Assembly: GCF_001718195.1 (NCBI RefSeq) | Contig: NZ_MCNV01000015.1 | Span: 62,001-126,000 of the forward strand | Origin: Paraburkholderia nodosa | Lineage (GTDB): Bacteria > Pseudomonadota > Gammaproteobacteria > Burkholderiales > Burkholderiaceae | Length of the DNA stretch: 64,000 nt | Reading direction: 5' to 3' | Shown: piece by piece, positions 1 through 6,662 of the stretch | Numbering within the stretch: position 1 is the stretch's first letter | Layout of the letters: each line of letters starts with the position of its first letter | Position numbers and translations under genes: made by a program | Notes under the pieces: model-generated | The model's input: the letters and a program-made list of their open reading frames with translations, nothing else | What the model was told of the DNA's origin: nothing | Databases searched by the model: none

Positions 1-778
1 CCTTTGCCAGCGCAGGCTCGGTATCGACGAGGCGCTTGGGCGCGAACACCACGTCGAGCGTGAGCGGCCCGAGCACGTCGACCGAATTGACCACGCGGTG
101 GATGCCAGGCTGCTGCAATTCGAGCGTCGAAAATGGCGGCGACGCGAAATGCGCGGTGATGCCGCCCTCGCGTCGGATCAGCGACTGCATGGCCTGCGGA
201 TGCGGCAAGCCGACGGTGATCGAATCGAGCTGCGCGAAGTGCTGCGGCCCTAGCAGCTTGCTCGCCACCATCTGCAGCACCACGGCCGAAAGCGAGGTGC
301 GAATACCGGGCACCGCAATGCGGTCGGCGGCCGTGAAGTCGCGCAGCGTCGCAATCTGCGGCCGGTTCGTGTTGAGCGAGAGCGCCGTGGCCGAAAGGCC
401 GCTGATGCCGATCACCTCGACGTTCGGTATGCCGCGCGCCCGCGCCCACAGTTCGATGAAGCCGGGCGCACCCACGGCGGCGAAGTCGAGCGTGCCGGCC
501 ATCATGGCGTCGTCGACCGAATTGCCGCCGTCGAGCCTCACCCACTCCACGCTCACGTCCGCGAGCCCCTGGCGGGCCGCATGGCGCTCGAACAGGCGCG
601 CCTTTTCCATCACGAGCAGCGGCAGATACAGCAGGCCATAGCCCTTGGAAATGCGCACCGTGCGCGGTGTGGCCCGGACCCAGGCAGGCGCGAGCCCCGC
701 GGCAACGGCAGCCGCGCCAAGCCCGGCCGCAACGAGCGCGCGCCGACGCGGTGAAGGCCGCGGCGACTTCACGCGCAT
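1..778 (-). CDS. ABC transporter substrate-binding protein, NMT1/SsuA-like (C-terminus missing)
   Basis: The reverse strand is open from an ATG at 778 to the window edge, giving about 259 residues without a stop, so the 3' end lies outside. The N-terminus has a twin-arginine stretch (PRRRALVAAGLGAA) followed by an alanine-rich hydrophobic segment, which points to Tat-type or Sec export. The mature part starts with VRISKGYGLLYLPLLVMEKA and continues with a segment like DDAMMAGTLDFAAVG, typical of periplasmic binding proteins of the nitrate/sulfonate/taurine (NMT1/THI5, SsuA) class, which bind small anions or organosulfur compounds for an ABC importer. The permease and ATPase are not visible and may lie to the left. 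It is divergent from the two-component system at 938-3017, which may control it (inference). The substrate cannot be read from the sequence. Confidence 0.8.
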   Translation of the reverse strand, partial: MRVKSPRPSPRRRALVAAGLGAAAVAAGLAPAWVRATPRTVRISKGYGLLYLPLLVMEKARLFERHAARQGLADVSVEWVRLDGGNSVDDAMMAGTLDFAAVGAPGFIELWARARGIPNVEVIGISGLSATALSLNTNRPQIATLRDFTAADRIAVPGIRTSLSAVVLQMVASKLLGPQHFAQLDSITVGLPHPQAMQSLIRREGGITAHFASPPFSTLELQQPGIHRVVNSVDVLGPLTLDVVFAPKRLVDTEPALAK

Positions 779-852
779 CTTGCCGTCTCCGTTGGTTCGT
801 GTCGTAATCACGTCGCGCTATCTTCCATGGTTCGCGAGATTACCGGGCGAGT

Positions 853-872
853 CTGAGAAAATGCTGAGAAAC
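853..872. promoter_or_regulatory. Tandem direct repeat, candidate response-regulator box
   Basis: CTGAGAAAA (853-861) is followed by CTGAGAAAC (864-872), so the repeat recurs every 11 bp, one helical turn. It lies in the divergent intergenic region about 65 bp before the response regulator start and 75 bp before the binding-protein start. OmpR-family regulators bind tandem repeats of this spacing, so autoregulation plus control of the binding-protein gene is a reasonable inference. Confidence 0.5.
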
Positions 873-937
873 ACACACAGTAGACCTCGGGGAAAACCCG
901 CAATCGCACCCATGAAGATTTCGGCAGGAACGGCATC

Positions 938-1603
938 ATGCGCATTCTGGTGGTAGAGGACGACGCGGAAATCGGCGCGGCGGTCCGCAGCCGCCTCACG
1001 CGCCTCGGTCACGCGGTGGACCTCGAAGCGAACGGCGCGACGGCGAACAGCCTGCTCGGCGTGGAGCGTTTCGATCTGGTCGTGCTCGACGTGATGCTTC
1101 CCGCCATGGACGGCTTCGAGATTCTGCGCCATCTGCGTGCGTCGGGCTCGACCACGCCGGTGCTGCTGCTCACCGCACGCTCGGCCATCGACGACCGCGT
1201 GAGCGGCCTCGGCCTCGGCGCCGACGACTACCTCGTCAAACCGTTCGACTACCGCGAACTCGAAGCGCGCGTGCAGGCGCTCCTGCGCCGCAACAGCGGG
1301 CACGCGAACGATGTGGTGAAGCTGGGCGGTCTCGCCATCGACCGCAGCAGCCGGCTTGCCGAACTCGACGGCAAACCGCTTTCGCTTTCGCGCCAGGAGT
1401 TCGCGCTGCTCGAAATCCTCGCCAGCCGTCCGCAACGCATCTTCCCGAAAGAAGAACTGCTGAATCAGTTGTTCAGCTACGGCAACGAGCCGAGCGCGAA
1501 CGCCGTCGAACAATACGTCACGCGCGTGCGCAAGAAGCTGCAGGGCAGTTCGGTCGAAATCCGCACGGCGCGCGGCATGGGATATCAAATTGCCGCGCTT
1601 TGA
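938..1603 (+). CDS. OmpR-family response regulator (TctD/QseB-like)
   Basis: This 221-residue protein has a complete receiver domain (about 1-115): acidic pair D8/D9, phosphoacceptor D51 in VVLDVMLP, T79 in LLLTAR and K101 in DDYLVKPF. A winged-helix DNA-binding domain follows (about 125-219), with LSLSRQEFALLEIL and a C-terminal VEQYVTRVRKKL recognition region. The length is standard for the family. The kinase gene starts inside its last codons (14-bp overlap), so the two are translationally coupled. Its likely partner is the kinase at 1590, and its likely DNA site is the 11-bp repeat at 853-872. The signal is unknown; relatives such as TctDE respond to tricarboxylates and QseBC to other cues. 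Confidence 0.93.
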   Translation: MRILVVEDDAEIGAAVRSRLTRLGHAVDLEANGATANSLLGVERFDLVVLDVMLPAMDGFEILRHLRASGSTTPVLLLTARSAIDDRVSGLGLGADDYLVKPFDYRELEARVQALLRRNSGHANDVVKLGGLAIDRSSRLAELDGKPLSLSRQEFALLEILASRPQRIFPKEELLNQLFSYGNEPSANAVEQYVTRVRKKLQGSSVEIRTARGMGYQIAAL

Positions 1604-3017
1604 CTGGTTCCCGAAAACGCTGCTCGGGCGCACGCTGCTCTTCATCGCGCTCGTCGTGGCGTCGGGCGCGGCGGCGCTCGCGGGCATCGCGCGCTATTAC
1701 GCGGGCGTCGCGTCCGAGCGCGCCTACGATCAGCTGCTTGCGGGCGCAACCATCCAGGTCGCCGAAAACCTCTACGTGCAGGGCGGCGTGCTCGCGCTCA
1801 ATCCGCCGGTGGCCGCGCTCTCCACGCTCTCGCGCTATGACGTCGTCTACTACAAAGTGGTCGACGCGCGCGGCCTCGTCGTCGCGGGCTATGGCGATCT
1901 TCCCGGTCCGGCCGATACGAAGAGCGCGATGAACGCGCACCAGGGTCCGACATTCGCGAACGCCCGCTACCAGGGAGAGCGAGTGCGCACGGCGACCATC
2001 GGGCGCTACATGCCGGACGCGCGGCCGCCCGGCTGGGCCCTCGTCACGGTCGCGCAGACCACCCATGCCCGCCAGCAACTCACGAACGACATGAGCCTCA
2101 AGGTCTGGACGCTCATTTTGCTGATGAGCGTGCTCGCCATCGGCGCGAGCGGCCTTGCGATCCGGCGCGGCTTGCGTCCGCTTGCGCAGATCGAGCAGAT
2201 CATCGCCGCGCGCGACCCGGCCGACCTGCGGCCCGTGGCGCACGACACGCCGAGCGAAATCAACGCGCTGATCGGCGCCATCAACGGGCTGATCGGCCGG
2301 CTCGCCGAACGCATGACGGCCATGCAGCGCTTTATCGCCGACGCCGCGCACCAGATGCGCACGCCGATCGCGCGGCTCGACGCGCAGATCGAATTGCTCA
2401 GCACCGAGTCCGATCCCGCGCGCCATGCCGCGCGGCTCGAAGCGTTGCGCGCAACCTGCTCGGACGTGGGCCGGCTCACCGGCCAGTTGCTCAATCACGC
2501 GATGGTGATTCATCGCACGGAAGTGGTCCCGTTGCAGCGCCTGGACCTCGCGAAGCTCGCCAGAGAAGTGTTGGGCCGCACCATTCCGCTCGCCGACGAA
2601 CGCGACGTGAAAGTGGCATTCGAAAGCAGCGCGCCGCAGGTCTGGATCGCGGGCGACCCCGTGAGCCTGCAGGAAGCGCTGTCGAACGTGCTGCACAACG
2701 CGCTGCTGCACGGCAAGGCGGACGATATCGTCGTCATCGTGAGCACCTCGCCGGCGGCCGTCACGCTAACCGTGACCGACAACGGTCAAGGCATCGCACG
2801 CGAACACTGGGACGCCGCGTTGCGTCCGTTCGAGCGCATCGGCCAGGAAGGCGCGGAGCGCGCGACGGGCTCGGGCCTCGGGCTCGCCATCGTGCAGGCG
2901 GTGATGAAGGCACACGGCGGGCGCGTGAACTTTGCGTTTCCCGCCGGCGGCGGCTTTGCCGTGGAGCTGACGTTTCCTCCCGTAGAAGGCGAGACGCCGT
3001 CCGTGACGCCACTGTGA
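1590..3017 (+). CDS. Two-component sensor histidine kinase (TctE/QseC-like)
   Basis: This 475-residue inner-membrane kinase has TM1 at about 11-33, a periplasmic domain of about 135 residues, TM2 at about 171-190, a HAMP-like linker, and an HisKA domain with phosphoacceptor H254 in DAAHQMRTPIARL. The HATPase domain shows an N box (LSNVLHNALLHG), a G1 box (TDNGQGI) and a G2 box (GSGLGLAIVQAV). The periplasmic part resembles the 2CSK_N domain of TctE-type kinases, which would suggest a small organic-acid signal, but the ligand is not determined. The start at 1590 overlaps the regulator gene and keeps the first transmembrane segment intact. It should phosphorylate the regulator encoded just upstream. 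Confidence 0.92.
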   Translation: MPRFDWFPKTLLGRTLLFIALVVASGAAALAGIARYYAGVASERAYDQLLAGATIQVAENLYVQGGVLALNPPVAALSTLSRYDVVYYKVVDARGLVVAGYGDLPGPADTKSAMNAHQGPTFANARYQGERVRTATIGRYMPDARPPGWALVTVAQTTHARQQLTNDMSLKVWTLILLMSVLAIGASGLAIRRGLRPLAQIEQIIAARDPADLRPVAHDTPSEINALIGAINGLIGRLAERMTAMQRFIADAAHQMRTPIARLDAQIELLSTESDPARHAARLEALRATCSDVGRLTGQLLNHAMVIHRTEVVPLQRLDLAKLAREVLGRTIPLADERDVKVAFESSAPQVWIAGDPVSLQEALSNVLHNALLHGKADDIVVIVSTSPAAVTLTVTDNGQGIAREHWDAALRPFERIGQEGAERATGSGLGLAIVQAVMKAHGGRVNFAFPAGGGFAVELTFPPVEGETPSVTPL

Positions 3018-3066
3018 ACGCCTCGCGAAAGCGTTGGCGCGCGAGTTCGTCGCCGCACGCGGTGTA

Positions 3067-4257
3067 TCAGTGCGCGGATGGATGCGCCCGCGCATACATG
3101 CGCAATGCGAACCAGCATACTCCAGCCCCAAGACCACCCACCACGCCGCCGAAACTGCCGAGCCACGACACGCCGAAGCCATTGGCAATATGGTTGCCGA
3201 GCAGCGCGCCCGCGCCGATCCCCACGTTATAGAGGCCGGAATAGATCGAGACCGCGAGGTCCGCGGCCTCGGGCGCGAGCTTGAGCACCCATGCCTGCAT
3301 GGCAAGGCCGAAGGAAACGATCGCGCCGCCCCACACCAGCGTGTGAACGGACAACGTGATGATGCTCAGCACGGCGGGAAACTGCACGAGCAGGCACGCA
3401 CACACGGCGATCACAGCCACCTGGAGGAACTGAGCCGGATCGCGCGGATAAAGCCGGTTAAAGAAGATGGCCGCGGGAATACCGGCACTGCCGAACAGAA
3501 TCAGGATATAGGTGATGCGTTGACTGCTTTCGTGGCCCACGGAGTGAATGAAGGGCTCGATATACGTGTACGACGTGAAGTGCGCGGTCACGACGAGTAT
3601 CGTGAGCAGATACAGCGAGGCCAGCATCGGCTTTCTGAACAGCACGGGCACGCTGCTGAACGAGCCCGTTTGCTGGCTCGGCAGCAAGGGCAGCATCACG
3701 CGCAGCATGAGTAGCGCAAACGCCGCCGCGCCCGCAATGACGAAGAAGGTCTGCCGCCAGCCGAGCGTCTCGCCGATCACGCGCCCAAGCGGAATGCCCG
3801 CCACCATGGCGATCGAGGTTCCCATGCCGAGCATGGCGAGCGCCCGGCTCTTGTTGCCGGGCGGCGCGAGCCTCACCACCAGCGAGACGGAAATCGACCA
3901 GAAGATGGCGTGTGCAAAGGCAATACCGATTCGGCCCACCATCAGCACCGTGAAGTTCCACGCTACGCCGGTCACGATGTGGCTGACGACGAAGAGCGCG
4001 AATATCCAGGTCAGCAGCTTGCGGCGTTCGACGTTGCGTGTCAGCAGCATCAAGGGCAGCGACGCCACGGCCACCGTCCACGCGTAGATCGTCAGCATGA
4101 GGCCGACGTCGGTCGGCTTCATGTGCAGGCTGTCCCCAATGGCGCTGAGCAACGCAACCGGCACGAATTCGGTCGTGTTGAAAATGAAGGCCGAAAGCGC
4201 CAGGACGAGCACGCCCCACCAGGATTGGCCGGAAGCGACCGGTTCAGGCGTCGACAT
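3067..4257 (-). CDS. MFS sugar efflux transporter, SotB/YdeA-like
   Basis: This 396-residue membrane protein has about twelve hydrophobic segments. It opens with ALSAFIFNTTEFVPVALLSA, a hallmark of the SotB/YdeA (arabinose and IPTG exporter) branch of the DHA1 drug:proton antiporters, and has NVERRKLL in the loop 2-3 position and GRIGIAFAHAIFWS in the fourth segment. SotB proteins export sugars or small molecules by proton antiport. The gene is convergent with the two-component system and is a single-gene unit. A CGATAA-N7-TTATCG inverted repeat sits 18 bp before the start codon and may be its operator. The physiological substrate is not shown by the sequence. Confidence 0.88.
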   Translation of the reverse strand: MSTPEPVASGQSWWGVLVLALSAFIFNTTEFVPVALLSAIGDSLHMKPTDVGLMLTIYAWTVAVASLPLMLLTRNVERRKLLTWIFALFVVSHIVTGVAWNFTVLMVGRIGIAFAHAIFWSISVSLVVRLAPPGNKSRALAMLGMGTSIAMVAGIPLGRVIGETLGWRQTFFVIAGAAAFALLMLRVMLPLLPSQQTGSFSSVPVLFRKPMLASLYLLTILVVTAHFTSYTYIEPFIHSVGHESSQRITYILILFGSAGIPAAIFFNRLYPRDPAQFLQVAVIAVCACLLVQFPAVLSIITLSVHTLVWGGAIVSFGLAMQAWVLKLAPEAADLAVSIYSGLYNVGIGAGALLGNHIANGFGVSWLGSFGGVVGGLGAGVCWFALRMYARAHPSAH

Positions 4258-4653
4258 ACGAGTCAGGCGAGAGTCGATAAAGGGCGATTATCGCGTATCG
4301 CCGTTCGACGCAGTTTCAAACGGTGCAGCGCGTCGGTGCGGTGGACGACGGAAGACGACTAGACCAGACTGGCCAACCCGCCAGGAAGCCCGATTGCCGC
4401 GCCAACGACACGCATGTGATCGTTGCCGGCACCAGCGAGGCGCGCGCAACTTCACGTCATCGCGCATAGGTTCTCTCTATACTGGCCCACGTGTCCTCCC
4501 TGCCTCGTTGCATGACGCGCAGGCACCGGCACGTTCCACCCGCATTGCCCATCCCTGGACGCCGCCACGAACCGCCGCGCGAAGCGCGACCGCGCGCCAA
4601 TGCGTCGGCGTCTGCCTGCTTTGTGATGCTGTAAAAGAAACTGGAGAGTTTCC
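4258..4653. other. Intergenic region with one inverted repeat
   Basis: This stretch of about 396 bp separates the divergent exporter and hydrolase genes. It holds a 6-bp inverted repeat CGATAA-N7-TTATCG at 4275-4293 close to the exporter start, and a -10-like TATACT at 4476-4481 facing the hydrolase without a convincing -35. The reading frames that cross it look like out-of-frame noise. I see no further gene. Confidence 0.4.
4275..4293. promoter_or_regulatory. Inverted repeat upstream of the SotB-like gene
   Basis: CGATAA (4275-4280), seven spacer bases, then TTATCG (4288-4293) form a perfect 6-bp dyad ending 18 bp before the exporter start. It is well placed for a repressor of the exporter. 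No regulator gene is adjacent. Confidence 0.35.
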
Positions 4654-5478
4654 ATGAGCACCTTCACCACCCGCGATGGCACGTCGATCTATTACAAGGA
4701 TTGGGGCAGCGGCAAGCCCGTCGTGTTCTCCCACGGCTGGCCGCTTACCGCCGACGCCTGGGACGCTCAAATGCTCTTTCTGGTGCAAAACGGCTTTCGC
4801 ACGATCGCGCACGACCGCCGCGGCCACGGCCGCTCCGATCAGCCCGCCAAGGGCAACGACATGGACACCTGGGCCGACGATCTGGCCGACCTGCTCGACA
4901 AGCTCGATGTGCAGGACGCCACGCTCGTTGGCCATTCCACGGGCGGCGGCGAAGTCGCGCGCTACATCGGCCGCCACGGCACGAAGCGCGTCTCGGGCGC
5001 GGTGCTGATCGGCGCGGTGCCGCCCATCATGATCAAGAGCGAGAAGAATCCGGGCGGTCTGCCCAAGGAGGTGTTCGACGGCATCCGCAAGGGCGTGATC
5101 GACGACCGCTCACAGTTCTTCAGGGACCTGGCCGTGCCGTTCTACGGCTACAACCGCAGCGGCGCGAAGGTCTCGCAGGGCGTGATCGACTCGTTCTGGC
5201 AGCAGGGCATGTGGGGCGGCATCCTCGCGCTGCATGACTGCGTGCATGAGTTCTCCGAGGTCGACTACACGGAAGATCTCAAGAAGATCGACGTGCCCAC
5301 GCTGATCCTGCACGGCGACGACGACCAGATCGTGCCGATAGACGACGCGGGCAAGCTTTCCGCGAAGATCGTCAAGGACGCGACGCTCAAGATTTACCCG
5401 GGCGGCCCGCACGGCATGTGTACGACGATGGCCGGGCAGGTCAACGCCGACCTGCTCGCGTTCCTGAACCGCAAGTAA
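4654..5478 (+). CDS. Alpha/beta hydrolase, cofactor-free haloperoxidase/arylesterase family
   Basis: This 274-residue soluble protein has the alpha/beta-hydrolase triad: nucleophile S95 in VGHSTGGGE, an acid in LILHGDDDQIVP (about D222-D224) and H253 in GGPHGMC. The oxyanion segment FSHGWPL and the AHDRRGHGRSD motif are typical of the non-heme chloroperoxidase/arylesterase group. Such enzymes hydrolyse esters and can perhydrolyse carboxylic acids to peracids; the natural substrate is usually unknown. Length matches the family. There is no signal peptide, so it is cytoplasmic. It stands alone, convergent with the small membrane protein gene at 5503. Confidence 0.9.
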   Translation: MSTFTTRDGTSIYYKDWGSGKPVVFSHGWPLTADAWDAQMLFLVQNGFRTIAHDRRGHGRSDQPAKGNDMDTWADDLADLLDKLDVQDATLVGHSTGGGEVARYIGRHGTKRVSGAVLIGAVPPIMIKSEKNPGGLPKEVFDGIRKGVIDDRSQFFRDLAVPFYGYNRSGAKVSQGVIDSFWQQGMWGGILALHDCVHEFSEVDYTEDLKKIDVPTLILHGDDDQIVPIDDAGKLSAKIVKDATLKIYPGGPHGMCTTMAGQVNADLLAFLNRK

Positions 5479-5502
5479 CGTCGCGGCGCGCGGCGTGCCC
5501 GT

Positions 5503-5751
5503 TCAACGCGAGCACGCCGTGATTGCCTCGACGTATTGCGCCTGCCACGCCGGGTCTTGCGCGAACGCCGCGAGATCCGCGTGCAGATCGTTGGCGTAGG
5601 CCGTTATGCACGCGCGGTTGTTCGCCTGGACGGCGCGCGGCATCGCGAGAATCGCCGCCACCACGCCACCCACTGCCAGCGCGGCGATCGTCACGCCGAT
5701 TGCCCAACGCCAGGCTTCTTCCCCTGTCCCTTTTAGCGCCGCTTCGCTCAT
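5503..5751 (-). CDS. Small single-pass membrane protein
   Basis: This 82-residue ORF has one strong hydrophobic segment (about residues 16-38, IGVTIAALAVGGVVAAILA) preceded by EEAWRW and followed by a polar C-terminal domain with two cysteines (ACITAY and ITACSR) that could pair in the periplasm. I do not recognise the family. It lies 61 bp downstream of the MarR gene on the same strand, and the gap contains a near-identical copy of the motif in front of the MarR gene. Its own MarR-controlled promoter is therefore likely. A role at the membrane in the same stress response is inference only. Confidence 0.7.
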   Translation of the reverse strand: MSEAALKGTGEEAWRWAIGVTIAALAVGGVVAAILAMPRAVQANNRACITAYANDLHADLAAFAQDPAWQAQYVEAITACSR

Positions 5752-5764
5752 CGCTCTTCTCCTT

Positions 5765-5785
5765 ATTGATTAGCAAGACAATCAT
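5765..5785. promoter_or_regulatory. Candidate MarR operator, copy 1
   Basis: The motif ATTGATTAGCAAGACAA (5765-5781) matches 16 of 17 bases with 6249-6265 upstream of the MarR gene. Here it also contains a perfect 5-bp dyad, TGATT (5767-5771) and AATCA (5780-5784). It sits 14 bp before the start of the small membrane protein gene. A site repeated at two genes next to a MarR regulator is the usual sign of its operator. Confidence 0.65.
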
Positions 5786-5812
5786 TCGAGGTTTAAAAAA
5801 GGCGCGAACGCA

Positions 5813-6229
5813 TTACGCAAGTCCCTTGCGTATCTTGCGCATGCCGGCGACCGTGGACTCGAAGAGGTCCGGGCCGACTTGCGCACGCAGGCGCCGCGCC
5901 ACGTCGGCGCTCGCGCCGTTGATCGGGCCGTCGAGCGCCGTGCCGCCCGCCGTGGGAAAGAGTCCCCATTCGCGGCCATCGGCCTCGCCCTGGCGGCGCT
6001 CGAGCAAGTCCTTCTCGCACAGGTTGTCGACGAGGCGCGTCGCAGTGGGCCGCGCGATGCCGAGCGTTTGTGCGACATCGCTCGCGAGGCACCCGGGCTT
6101 CGCCAGCACGACGCGCAGCACGAAGCCTTGCGCGGGTGTGAGGCCGAACGGCGCATAAGCGGCACTCCACTCGCGCTCGACCAACCGCGCGAGCGCCGAC
6201 GAATTGAAGTAAAGGCAGTGATCGAACAT
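5813..6229 (-). CDS. MarR-family transcriptional regulator
   Basis: This 138-residue protein has a MarR winged helix. LTPAQGFVLRVVL leads into the HTH LASDVAQTLGIARPTATRLV and a wing with ERRQGEADGREWGLFPT. N- and C-terminal helices provide dimerisation. MarR proteins repress until a small phenolic or oxidant ligand releases them. The cysteine-bearing segment (FDHCLYF near the N-terminus) could be redox-sensitive as in OhrR, but it is not the canonical OhrR sequence. It is probably autoregulated through the motif at 6249-6265 and controls the small membrane protein through 5765-5785. The ATG at 6229 is the first start of this frame that keeps the domain intact. Confidence 0.88.
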   Translation of the reverse strand: MFDHCLYFNSSALARLVEREWSAAYAPFGLTPAQGFVLRVVLAKPGCLASDVAQTLGIARPTATRLVDNLCEKDLLERRQGEADGREWGLFPTAGGTALDGPINGASADVARRLRAQVGPDLFESTVAGMRKIRKGLA

Positions 6230-6248
6230 GGCAGCAATGAAACCACGA

Positions 6249-6265
6249 ATTGATTAGCAAGGCAA
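6249..6265. promoter_or_regulatory. Candidate MarR operator, copy 2
   Basis: ATTGATTAGCAAGGCAA lies 20 bp before the MarR start codon and differs from the 5765-5781 copy at a single base (G for A). The right half of the dyad is degenerate here (AACCG), so binding may be weaker than at copy 1. Confidence 0.6.
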
Positions 6266-6662
6266 CCGTTTTCAGAGACTTCGGCGAGGCCCGCAGGACA
6301 AAATTCTTATATAAGACTCCCCGATTCACTTCTCTTTTCACAAGGGTCTTTACCAGCTTGACAGTCAATCAAGGGTACGATCCACAAAACCGGAGAGCCA
6401 TCTCCGAATCGTCGGTCTCACCTTGCAAAGCCTTATAGAACGGGGCTCCGGCACGGAAACGTTTTCGGCGCAGGGCCAGCCGATCAAGGCAAACGCGCCG
6501 ACTTTCTGGTCAATTAACATTGCGCAAGCGCTTTCCACGATATGAAATATAGGCACGCCAGGTCCCCAGCCCGCTGCAAATTGAGGCAAAATCCAGGTGT
6601 TTCGCCGACTGCGCGCAGCCGGTGGTGTTATCACCCCGTTTTTGAACCCCGCCAAGAAGCCG
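6266..6662. other. Long upstream region of icd
   Basis: About 400 bp of noncoding sequence precede icd. Visible elements are a 10-bp palindrome CTTATATAAG (6306-6315) that could be a -10 for either direction, and an 11-base near-palindrome TTGACAGTCAA (6358-6368) that begins with a consensus -35. I found no well-spaced -35/-10 pair and no gene. Confidence 0.35.

Noticed and set aside
6597..6662. Longer icd with 22 extra N-terminal residues
   Set aside because: Monomeric isocitrate dehydrogenases begin at the MSTQQPTIIYTLTDEAP-type sequence; the extra residues are unrelated to the family.
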